This document shows positions 1-7,386 of a DNA stretch of 64,000 bases, one piece after another; positions within the stretch are counted from its first letter, which is position 1; every line of letters starts with the position of its first letter. The stretch comes from UBA11051 sp964390495 (GTDB lineage Bacteria; Armatimonadota; Zipacnadia; Zipacnadales; UBA11051), in assembly GCA_964390495.1 (NCBI GenBank), contig CAYMIN010000016.1, positions 1 through 64,000 on the forward strand, given 5' to 3'. The notes under the pieces were generated by a model. The model ran no database searches. It saw only the letters and a program-made list of their open reading frames with translations, and was not told where the DNA came from. The translations under genes and the position numbers were made by a program.

Positions 1-2247
1 TTGGCATTGCTTTGCATTGTCTCAGTGACACAGGCTCAAATGCTGGTGCCGCGCGTCGAGACCAGCGCCGAAGACCTGCCGCCGCTGCAGATAGAGTCAC
101 AGCAGGTCAACATCAGCATCGACAATCAGGTCGCGACGACCAGCATCCACCAGACCTTCATCAACAATACCGATCAGGATATCGAGGCGGTCTATTTCAT
201 CCCGCTTCCCGAAACGGCCAGCGTCTCCGAGTTCGCCTACTGGCTCGGTGAGGAGCGCGTGATCGGCGAGATCAAGGAAAAGCAGGAGGCGCGCGCGACT
301 TACGAAAAGCTGACCGGCCAGAAGCGCGACCCGGCGCTGCTGGAGAAGGTCGGCCGCAACCTCTTCCAGGCCCGTATCTTCCCGGTCAAAACCGATGAGC
401 CGATGCGAGTCGAGCTGCAGTACCAGCAGGTGCTCCCCTACGACTCGGGGGCCATTACCTACACCTACCCTCTCACCATGAGCGGGCAGCAGACCACTAT
501 CGGCAAGCTCAGCATCAGCTTCGAGGTGAGGGACCAGAAGCCGGTTGTCGAGATTGCTTCCCCCAGCCACCCGCTCAAGTTCGAGCGGCCCGACGAGCAC
601 ACCGGCAGGGCCTCCTACGCAGCCGCAGACATCAGCCCTCACAACGACCTGACGGCAATCTACAACGTCCGCTCCAGCGAGTTCGGCGTCAGCTTCCTGG
701 CTCACCGGCCCGAGGGCGAGGACGGCTATTTCATGCTGATGGTCGCGCCTCAGGAGGAGACGACCGAGCAAGACATCGTGAAAAAGGACGTGGTCTTCGT
801 CTTCGACAAGTCCGGCAGCATGAGCGGCGAGAAGATCGTCCAGGCCCGCCGCGCCCTCGAGTTCTGCATCCGCCAGCTCGGCCAGGACGACCGTTTTAGT
901 GTCGTTACCTTCTGCGACGTTATCACCGTCTTCAGCAACAAGCTGGTGCCTGCCGACCAGCGCCACATCATGCCGGCGCTCAAGTATGTCGAGAGCATCG
1001 AAGCCAACGGGATGACCGACATCAACGCCGCGCTGCTGACGGCCCTGAAGATGCTGGCCAAAAGCGATCGCCAGCGCACCATCATCTTCCTCACCGACGG
1101 CCTGCCTACCGCCGGCGTCACCGAAACCAAGAGCATCATTGACAACGTCGCAGCCGCCAATACCTCCAACACCCGCATCTTCACCTTCGGCGTCGGCGAT
1201 GATGTTGACGACTACCTGCTGCTCAAGATCGCCACCGGTAGCCGGGGGGCCGAGGAGCACGTGCGGACCAACGAGTCGCTGTACGACAAGGTCGCCGCCT
1301 TCTATGCCAAGATCAGCAAGCCGGTGCTGGTGAACCTGAAGATAGATTTCGGCGCAATCAAGACTGCCCGCGTCTATCCGGCGATCCTGCCCGACATCTT
1401 CAAAGGCTCGCAACTGATTATCACTGGCCGCTACCAGAACAGCGGACCGCAGACCATCGCGCTCAGCGGCGAGGTCAATGCTCAGCAGCGGACCTTCAAC
1501 TATGACGCCGACTTCCCCGCCCAAAGTGATGACAGCCCCTTTGTAGCGCGGGTATGGGCCAAGAGCCGTGTGGACTACCTGCTGGACCAGATCGTCCTGC
1601 ACGGCGAAAATGAAGAGCTGAAAAACGAGATCATCGCCCTCAGCAAGCAGTACATGTTTGTCACTCCCTACACCTCAATGCTGGCGGTGCCGGCGGACAC
1701 CAGAGCCGCGATGAACCAGGCCCGTTACGCCACCGGCGGCGACCCGTGGGTGAAGGTGACCGCGCCGCCCGATACCGTCAGGGTGACGGCCATCTTCCCC
1801 TGGGGCGAGACCAAGCCGCTGCTCTACGACCGTCGCGAAGGGCGCTGGACCGTTCGCTTCATTGTGCCCAAGGATACCGTCCACGGTCGCTATGAGGTAA
1901 TCATCGTCATCACCCGCCAGGACGGCTCCCAGCAGCACTTGACGGTGGGCTATGAGGCCGATCTGCAGCCTCCTACCGGCATGGGCCGCGCCTTCGCCAA
2001 GCGCAGCAGTGGCGGCTGGAACCTGATGCTGTGGGTGAAAGCGTCGGACGATACCGAGCGCGTGGATGCGCTGCTGCCCGGAGATGAGTTGGTGGGTCTG
2101 GACTACGATGACCGCGCCGGCGAGTACCGCACTGAGGTGACCATAAGGGCGAGCGAGGTCACCGGGCCCTCGCTGTTTGTGCCGGTGTATGTCACCGACG
2201 CAGCCCACAACCGCCTCGAGATCGAGGTGGAGGTCGAGCTGCAATAG
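1..2247 (+). CDS. VIT and von Willebrand factor A domain protein, 5' end probably beyond the window
   Basis: Secreted or surface protein of the inter-alpha-trypsin-inhibitor-like family. The first residues look like the tail of a signal peptide (hydrophobic run then TQA-Q), with no basic N-terminus. The TTG at base 1 is therefore probably not the true start and the gene begins outside the window. A VIT domain covers about residues 30-150. A vWA domain covers about 260-440 with a complete MIDAS: D269-x-S271-x-S273, T339 and D366 in FLTDG. Past it is the VTPYTSMLAVP segment typical of VIT-vWA proteins, then two beta-rich regions to the end. Binding partner unknown; the intact MIDAS predicts metal-dependent protein binding. 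No sortase or membrane anchor is visible at the C-terminus. Confidence 0.88.
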   Translation: MALLCIVSVTQAQMLVPRVETSAEDLPPLQIESQQVNISIDNQVATTSIHQTFINNTDQDIEAVYFIPLPETASVSEFAYWLGEERVIGEIKEKQEARATYEKLTGQKRDPALLEKVGRNLFQARIFPVKTDEPMRVELQYQQVLPYDSGAITYTYPLTMSGQQTTIGKLSISFEVRDQKPVVEIASPSHPLKFERPDEHTGRASYAAADISPHNDLTAIYNVRSSEFGVSFLAHRPEGEDGYFMLMVAPQEETTEQDIVKKDVVFVFDKSGSMSGEKIVQARRALEFCIRQLGQDDRFSVVTFCDVITVFSNKLVPADQRHIMPALKYVESIEANGMTDINAALLTALKMLAKSDRQRTIIFLTDGLPTAGVTETKSIIDNVAAANTSNTRIFTFGVGDDVDDYLLLKIATGSRGAEEHVRTNESLYDKVAAFYAKISKPVLVNLKIDFGAIKTARVYPAILPDIFKGSQLIITGRYQNSGPQTIALSGEVNAQQRTFNYDADFPAQSDDSPFVARVWAKSRVDYLLDQIVLHGENEELKNEIIALSKQYMFVTPYTSMLAVPADTRAAMNQARYATGGDPWVKVTAPPDTVRVTAIFPWGETKPLLYDRREGRWTVRFIVPKDTVHGRYEVIIVITRQDGSQQHLTVGYEADLQPPTGMGRAFAKRSSGGWNLMLWVKASDDTERVDALLPGDELVGLDYDDRAGEYRTEVTIRASEVTGPSLFVPVYVTDAAHNRLEIEVEVELQ

Positions 2248-2353
2248 CCGGGGTGCCGTAGTCGGGCCTCACGGTCTGGCACGGTCCAGCCGGTGCTGGT
2301 GACGCCGTGGTCGGGGCGCATGGCATGGGCTCGCACAACACACAACGATCATC

Positions 2354-2379
2354 GCGTGGGTCGGGCTTTCCAGCTCGAC
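2354..2379 (+). repeat. dispersed GTGGGTCGGGCTTTC repeat, copy 1
   Basis: The core GTGGGTCGGGCTTTCCAG followed by CTCGAC forms an imperfect inverted repeat. Close copies occur at 48193-48218 and 63329-63354, all between genes. Confidence 0.6.
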
Positions 2380-2429
2380 AAGCTCACGGTCCTGAGCAAC
2401 GTCGAAGGGCAGCCCGATAGCCGTTGCCG

Positions 2430-2472
2430 TTTCCCCCCTCTCCCGTTTCGGGAGAGGGGCCGGGGGTGAGGG
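2430..2472 (+). repeat. C-rich hairpin repeat (CCCCTCTCCC family), copy A
   Basis: Perfect 11-bp stem CCCCTCTCCCG (2435-2445) and its complement (2449-2459) with a TTT loop, followed by a GGGGGTGAGGG tail. Homologous elements lie at 37760-37806 (opposite orientation) and 43842-43885. It fills part of the 273-bp gap between the vWA and propeller genes. Confidence 0.7.
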
Positions 2473-2520
2473 CGCCGTTCCCTCGCCGACTAGCGGCTTT
2501 CAATCCAGGCAGGTGTTACC

Positions 2521-4314
2521 TTGCGCCACTTCGCGATAATCACTGCACTCTTGGCTGTACTTGCGGCCAGCCTCCCGCTAGCCGCTTCCACCTTGCAGGT
2601 GGAGGCCGTCTATACCACCACGCGCCAGGTAACCTCCCTGGCGGTCACGGATCAGGCCGTCTGGGTTGGCACCACCGGCGGCTGTTTGCGCTGGGACCCG
2701 CAGGCACCGGTCGGCTACAAGTACACCACCGCAGACGGCCTGCCGGGCAACCACGTAACCGGTATCATCCCGGGCCCCTCTAACGCCACGGTGATCATCG
2801 CCACCACTCACGGGATCGCTGCCTGCCGCGACCGCCGCGGTGGGTTGAGGCCTTGGCAGGGGATGTCCGTCTTGGCCGGACGCGCCACCGCCCTGACCCG
2901 AGCGGATGGCGAGGTATACGCCTGCATCGGCCGCCAGACCTACGTCCTGCAGTTGTCTCCCGAGGCGGGCGAGTGGGTGGCACTGGGCCCGCCGCTCGTC
3001 GCCGAACCCCGCTGTCTGGCCTGGCACGATGGCGGGCTGTGGGCGGGCACGGGCAATGGTCTGTTCCGGCTGGAGGGCGATCGCTGGCAGCCGCTGGTGC
3101 ATAGCGAGAACCCGCTAGCCGCCAATGTCAACGCCTTGCTGGCATCCGGTGATGATTTCTACGTGGCAACGGTGGGCGGGTTGTTCAGATTGCTTGAGGG
3201 ACACTGGCATCACTATACTACCGCCGACGGCCTTCCCGACAGCCACATCACCGCCCTGGCTGCAGGTGCCGACGGGATCTACCTGGGCACTTTCGGCGGA
3301 GGCTTGGCGACGCTGGCTGAGGATGCCATCGCGGCGGTGGCCGGCTCACCTGCGTATGTCAGCACAGTGGCCGTCGGACCTAGCCCTGGCACTCTCTGGG
3401 TTGGTACGCAGCATCACGGCGCGTGGCTGTGGGATGGTCAGAGCTGGAGTCGCCAGGTTGAGAGAAACGAGCCGCCGGGCAGCAATATTACCGGCATCGC
3501 TATCAACGGCTCGGAGCTTTGGGTCGGCACCTTCGAACACGGGGTAGGTCTGTTGCGGGACAGCTCGTGGCGCGCCTTCGGGAGCGCCAGCGGGCTTGGC
3601 AGCGACTGGATCAACCACCTGGCCTATGGTCATGGCCGCGCTTGGGCACGGACTTCCGCCGGCGAGCTGTTCAGCTACCATCACGGCACCTGGCAGCAGG
3701 TCACCAAGCGCAGCGGCCTGCTCAAGGACTGGACCAGTTCCGTACAGGCGGCTGGCGGCAACATCTGGGTAGGCACTTGGGGAGCTTTGAGCAAGTTTGA
3801 TGGTAAAAAGTGGCACAATTTCGCGCCCAAACCGGCCCTGACAGGCCAGGTCGTCACCTCAGTGGCAGTGCTGGACAGAGACATCTGGGTGGGAACAGCC
3901 AAAGCCGGCTTGTGCCGCTATGACGGCCAGGCGCGCACGTGGCAGGCCTATACGCTCGGCAGCGGCTTGACCGATACCTGGGTAACCTGCCTGGAGGTTT
4001 GGCGCGGCTGCCTCTGGATCGGCACCTTCAGCGGAGGCCTCTGCAAGTACGAGAAAGGCAACTGGGAGCACTTCCGCGCCGCCGACGTACTGCCGGGCGA
4101 CCGCATCAACTGCCTGGCTCACGGCGATCGTCTCTACGTCGGCACTTTGGAGGGCTTGTGCAGTTATGATGGCCGGACCTGGCAGACCTACGGTCGCGAA
4201 GCCGGACTACCCAGCGAGGTAATCCAGTCGCTGCAGCTATCCAGTGATGGGGCGACGCTATGGGTCGGCACACCCGCAGGCCTGGCCCGCGTCAGTCTGC
4301 CGTTGGCGCGATAG
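2521..4314 (+). CDS. secreted beta-propeller protein with two-component-regulator-type propeller repeats
   Basis: 597 residues with a signal peptide (RHFAIITALLAVLAASLPLAAS), so exported. The rest is a tandem array of about ten repeats with LWVGT/IYLGTFGGG strands and GLP(G/D)(N/S)HVT(G/A)I turns, as in the propeller (Reg_prop) sensor domain of hybrid two-component systems. No transmembrane helix, Y_Y_Y domain, histidine kinase or DNA-binding domain follows, so this is an orphan propeller. A TTG start is used because it heads the signal peptide; AGGCAGGTG lies just upstream. Ligand unknown; carbohydrate or protein binding is a guess from the fold. Confidence 0.85.
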   Translation: MRHFAIITALLAVLAASLPLAASTLQVEAVYTTTRQVTSLAVTDQAVWVGTTGGCLRWDPQAPVGYKYTTADGLPGNHVTGIIPGPSNATVIIATTHGIAACRDRRGGLRPWQGMSVLAGRATALTRADGEVYACIGRQTYVLQLSPEAGEWVALGPPLVAEPRCLAWHDGGLWAGTGNGLFRLEGDRWQPLVHSENPLAANVNALLASGDDFYVATVGGLFRLLEGHWHHYTTADGLPDSHITALAAGADGIYLGTFGGGLATLAEDAIAAVAGSPAYVSTVAVGPSPGTLWVGTQHHGAWLWDGQSWSRQVERNEPPGSNITGIAINGSELWVGTFEHGVGLLRDSSWRAFGSASGLGSDWINHLAYGHGRAWARTSAGELFSYHHGTWQQVTKRSGLLKDWTSSVQAAGGNIWVGTWGALSKFDGKKWHNFAPKPALTGQVVTSVAVLDRDIWVGTAKAGLCRYDGQARTWQAYTLGSGLTDTWVTCLEVWRGCLWIGTFSGGLCKYEKGNWEHFRAADVLPGDRINCLAHGDRLYVGTLEGLCSYDGRTWQTYGREAGLPSEVIQSLQLSSDGATLWVGTPAGLARVSLPLAR

Positions 4315-4447
4315 CTGCCGGTCCTTGCAGTCAGATACCAAGTGAGACTGTCCGGAGTCCCTCTGTGTGCATACACCAAGACTGGCCGTACCGGTACCAC
4401 CCGCGACAGGAGCTTGCCGTTCCCTAGCCAGTGTGCAAGAAAGCTAC

Positions 4448-4476
4448 TTGCAGCCGGAGCCAGTTTGGGATATAAA
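4448..4476 (+). promoter_or_regulatory. sigma-70-type promoter of the small lysine-rich gene
   Basis: TTGCAG (4448-4453), a 17-bp spacer, then TATAAA (4471-4476). The gene starts 40 bp downstream at 4517. The -35 resembles that of the promoter at 29571-29599 (TTGCAT-17-TATAAT), which supports both. Confidence 0.65.
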
Positions 4477-4516
4477 GTAGCTGTGAGGTAGTAAACAATG
4501 ACGGGAGATGAGATAA

Positions 4517-4609
4517 ATGGCTGCAAAGGCGAAAAAGTCTAGTGGTGCGACAGCGAAGAAAGGTCAGAAGAAGGCGCCCAAGAAGGGCAAGAAGACCACT
4601 CGTCGCTAG
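4517..4609 (+). CDS. 30-residue lysine-rich basic protein
   Basis: Small gene in an otherwise empty stretch. ATG at 4517 is preceded at 8 bp by a strong Shine-Dalgarno GGGAGA (4503-4508). The product has 11 Lys and 2 Arg in 30 residues, no acidic residue, and pieces such as KKGQKKAPKKGKKTTRR. It has its own promoter (4448-4476) and intrinsic terminator (4639-4671), so it is a complete monocistronic unit. The composition is like the tails of histone H1-type bacterial proteins and suggests nucleic-acid or other polyanion binding. It does not resemble ribosomal protein bTHX or bL36. Function unknown. Confidence 0.75.
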   Translation: MAAKAKKSSGATAKKGQKKAPKKGKKTTRR

Positions 4610-4638
4610 GGGCAAGTGGCAATCCGTAAACGCGTCAG

Positions 4639-4671
4639 GCTGGGACCCCTATGGCGGTCCCAGCTCGTTTT
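4639..4671 (+). terminator. Rho-independent terminator after the lysine-rich gene
   Basis: Perfect 9-bp stem GCTGGGACC (4639-4647) with GGTCCCAGC (4656-4664), an 8-base loop, then TCGTTTT. It lies 29 bp past the small gene's stop. Confidence 0.85.
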
Positions 4672-4768
4672 CTTCATGGTTTCTCCATGGTTACTAGCGG
4701 CCAACGCTGTGGTTGCCAGGCCGGAGGTGTCGTGACCCGTGCTCGCTCCTGCCTGCGCTCCAATGGCC

Positions 4769-6247
4769 TTACTGCCTTCCGCAGATACATGATTCGAGCC
4801 GCGCCTGGCACTGCGGGCATCTTGGCACCTGTACTCCACATGGATAGCCGGGGGCCGCGCCCGGACCCAGCATCAAATACTTGGCCTGCAGTTCCTCGCC
4901 ACTCACGCTCGCCGTCACGGTTAGGTAGTTCTCATCGGCGACTTCTTCCGCCCAGAGGCTAAAGCGCTGCTGGCCCAGGGCCGCCGCGGCCGGTTGCACG
5001 GTCCAGGCCTGGGGCCCCTCCAGCTCGATTTCGGCGACCACCAGCTCCTCCTTGCGGCGCACTGACACTCCGATAGTCTTCGCGATCCCCGGACGCAGTA
5101 CCGGCTCACCGCCGTAGTGCAAGGCAATGTCATAGCCCGCCACGGTCTCGATGGCCGATTGGGGGTCCTGCGCCAGAGCCGTCAGCGCCCGTGTGTTATC
5201 CGACTGCAGGGTCAGCACCTCGTCTGCCACGACCCTTTCTGCTCCTATCTCGGCGAGATGGGAGCGCCCTTGAAGCATCTGCTTGCCGATCGCCACCGTC
5301 TGGTCGGTCAGCTCGGCGAGGTCGGCGGGCGCCTCGAGGTCCTCGGTGAACTTGTGCAGCACGATGCTCTCACCGACCGGCTCCCACCACCTTTCGGGAA
5401 TCGCTGCCGTTCCGCCGATGATACCGAGCACCGAGCCTAAGGTCGCGCCGGTGCAGTCGGTGTCATAGCCGCAGTTGACGGCCTGGCACAGGCAGTCGCC
5501 GAAGTCCTCGCCGTAAAGCCAGCCGATTATGGTGAAGCCGTGGTTCTGTGCGGCATTGCATGGCCAGAAGTGTCCGAAGTTGCGCACGATTCGCTCGCGG
5601 GCTTCGGCCCATTCCACATTGTTCTCATATAGCCACACCGCATCACGCACGGCGCGGGCTATCAGCGAGTGCACCGGTATCATCGCCAGGCCGACGCGGA
5701 TCAGGTCCATCGGGTCCGCGATCACGAAGGCCGCACTCTCCAGCGCCGCCCAGAACATCTCCCCATACACACCTTCACCGCCGGCATGGTCCAAGACCGC
5801 GTCATTCCAGGCCAGCGCCGCCGCCAGCCCCGGATCACCGGCAGCAGTGCAGGCCCAGACCTCGCTGCGAATCGGCGAGCCCATCTCGTCAATATAGTAG
5901 TTGTCATAGCAGCCGGATATCGGTGGCCGCAGGCCCCGGTCCAGATTGCGCCGGCAGTGCCCATACTCGTTCCATGGATACGGGCCCAGGTGCTTGACCC
6001 AGTAGTCGGCGAAGTCGGAAACCGAGGGATGGACCCCACGCTCCTGCAGCATCTTCAGCCACACAAGCTGCAGGTCGAGGTCGTCATTGGGCAGCGGCTC
6101 GGTCGGCACCGGATCGTAGAAGCTCAGATCGTGGAGGCTCTTATCCCCTTCCCAGGGAGTGCCCAGCGTGCCGCCGATGTTCTTGCCCAGCCAGCAGGCA
6201 TACACTTTGTCACGGTAGGTCTGTTCCGCAAGTTTGATCGGACGCAT
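4769..6247 (-). CDS. ADP-ribosylglycohydrolase family protein with C-terminal cysteine motif
   Basis: 492-residue cytosolic protein. The N-terminus DKVYACWLGKNIGGTLGTPWEG and the acidic pair in NDDLDLQLVW match the ADP-ribosyl-glycohydrolase/DraG fold. The second metal motif DTDCTGATLGS, near residue 262, has Cys where Thr is common. In this superfamily such residues bind two Mg or Mn ions; members remove ADP-ribose from proteins or act on other N- or O-glycosidic bonds. The last 25 residues carry CPQC...CIC, a possible zinc knuckle not usual for the family. ATG with GAGGGG 8 bp upstream. Divergent from the SMP-30 gene, so a role on sugar-like substrates is possible; the substrate is unknown. 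Confidence 0.82.
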   Translation of the reverse strand: MRPIKLAEQTYRDKVYACWLGKNIGGTLGTPWEGDKSLHDLSFYDPVPTEPLPNDDLDLQLVWLKMLQERGVHPSVSDFADYWVKHLGPYPWNEYGHCRRNLDRGLRPPISGCYDNYYIDEMGSPIRSEVWACTAAGDPGLAAALAWNDAVLDHAGGEGVYGEMFWAALESAAFVIADPMDLIRVGLAMIPVHSLIARAVRDAVWLYENNVEWAEARERIVRNFGHFWPCNAAQNHGFTIIGWLYGEDFGDCLCQAVNCGYDTDCTGATLGSVLGIIGGTAAIPERWWEPVGESIVLHKFTEDLEAPADLAELTDQTVAIGKQMLQGRSHLAEIGAERVVADEVLTLQSDNTRALTALAQDPQSAIETVAGYDIALHYGGEPVLRPGIAKTIGVSVRRKEELVVAEIELEGPQAWTVQPAAAALGQQRFSLWAEEVADENYLTVTASVSGEELQAKYLMLGPGAAPGYPCGVQVPRCPQCQARLESCICGRQ

Positions 6248-6510
6248 GTAATCATCCCCTCAGGCTCCGGCTTCACAACGTCAATGCCGTACCAACCAAC
6301 GGCTCTGGGTGTTGCCGTGTAGGTTAAACCCCGCAGCGCCCGCCGTCAAGTCAACAACACGAAGCGCACAAGCCCTTTGTTCATCTGCGGCAAGAAAAAT
6401 CTTGCATTTGCGGCGGTCTAAGCAGGTAAACGGTGCTGCCTCGGAGAACTGAGGCCGGATCGCGGAAACGACTGTAACAACACTCGGCCCACCACGATGG
6501 AGGAATTGAT

Positions 6511-7347
6511 GTGAGCAACGTGAAACCACAGCTTCTCGCCTCAGGACAAGCCTTCCCCGAAGGTCCATGTCTCGACAAGGCCGGCAACCTGTATTGGGTC
6601 AACGGCGGCTCGGGCGACATATCCCGACTGACGCCGGAGGGGGAGCTGAGTTGCTTCGTCAACACCGGCGGCCATCCCAATGGCGCGGCCTTTGCCGCCA
6701 ATGGTGATCTGTACATATGCGAGCCCGGGCTGGACCAGGTCATCGTGGCCCACCCGGATGCCTCCTGGGAGGTCTTCGCCTCCGAGTGCGACGGCGAGCC
6801 ACTCCGCTCACCCAACGACCTGGTGTTTGACCGGCTCGGCAACTTCTACTTCACCGATCCGGGCGGCTCGAACCCCGACAACCCCATCGGCACCGTCCAT
6901 TTCGCCACCCCCGATGGCCAGGTGACTAAGGTGGATGGGGGCATGCAGTTCCCCAACGGCATCGCCATTACCGCCGATGGCAAGACCCTGACGGTAGTCG
7001 AAACCTATCTGCACTGCGTGTGGGCATATGACATCCTCGAGCCGGGCGTGGTGGAGACCAAGCGGAGGTTGTGGCGGCACCAAGACGATGCCTGTATGGC
7101 TGATGGGATGGCCTATGACAGCCAGGGCAATCTCTGGGTGGCAGCCTTCGGCACCGGCACGATTACCGTAGTGTCACCGATGGGGGAGATGCTGGACAGC
7201 TACGAGGCGGGGGGTAAAAAGCCGACCAACTGCTGCTTCGGCGGGCCCGAGTTCTCGACCCTCTACATCACCGAGGTGGAGACCAACTCGGTCTATGCCC
7301 TCGACGCCGGCGTGCAGGGCCAGAAGCTCTTTCCCGATCTGCCTTGA
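6511..7347 (+). CDS. SMP-30/gluconolactonase-like protein
   Basis: 278-residue six-bladed propeller without a signal peptide, thus cytosolic. Blade motifs EGPCLDKAGNLYWV, NGAAFAANGDLYIC, SPNDLVFDRLGNFYFTD, PNGIAITADG and DGMAYDSQGNLWVA are all present. The metal ligands of human SMP-30 (Glu, Asn, Asn, Asp) correspond to E17, N102, N149 and D198, so it should be an active metal-dependent lactonase. GTG start: GGAGGA lies 6 bp before it, while the ATG two bases earlier runs straight into a stop. Likely hydrolyses a sugar lactone; the exact lactone cannot be told. Confidence 0.9.
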   Translation: MSNVKPQLLASGQAFPEGPCLDKAGNLYWVNGGSGDISRLTPEGELSCFVNTGGHPNGAAFAANGDLYICEPGLDQVIVAHPDASWEVFASECDGEPLRSPNDLVFDRLGNFYFTDPGGSNPDNPIGTVHFATPDGQVTKVDGGMQFPNGIAITADGKTLTVVETYLHCVWAYDILEPGVVETKRRLWRHQDDACMADGMAYDSQGNLWVAAFGTGTITVVSPMGEMLDSYEAGGKKPTNCCFGGPEFSTLYITEVETNSVYALDAGVQGQKLFPDLP

Positions 7348-7386
7348 GCATGCAGGCGGTTCGAGACTGCTTCGTCAAGCACGCTT

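Noticed and set aside
97..1602. 501-codon minus-strand frame opposite the VIT-vWA gene
   Set aside because: Shadow of the GC-rich third codon positions of the real gene; no family motif, low-complexity Val/Leu/Asp/Gly composition.
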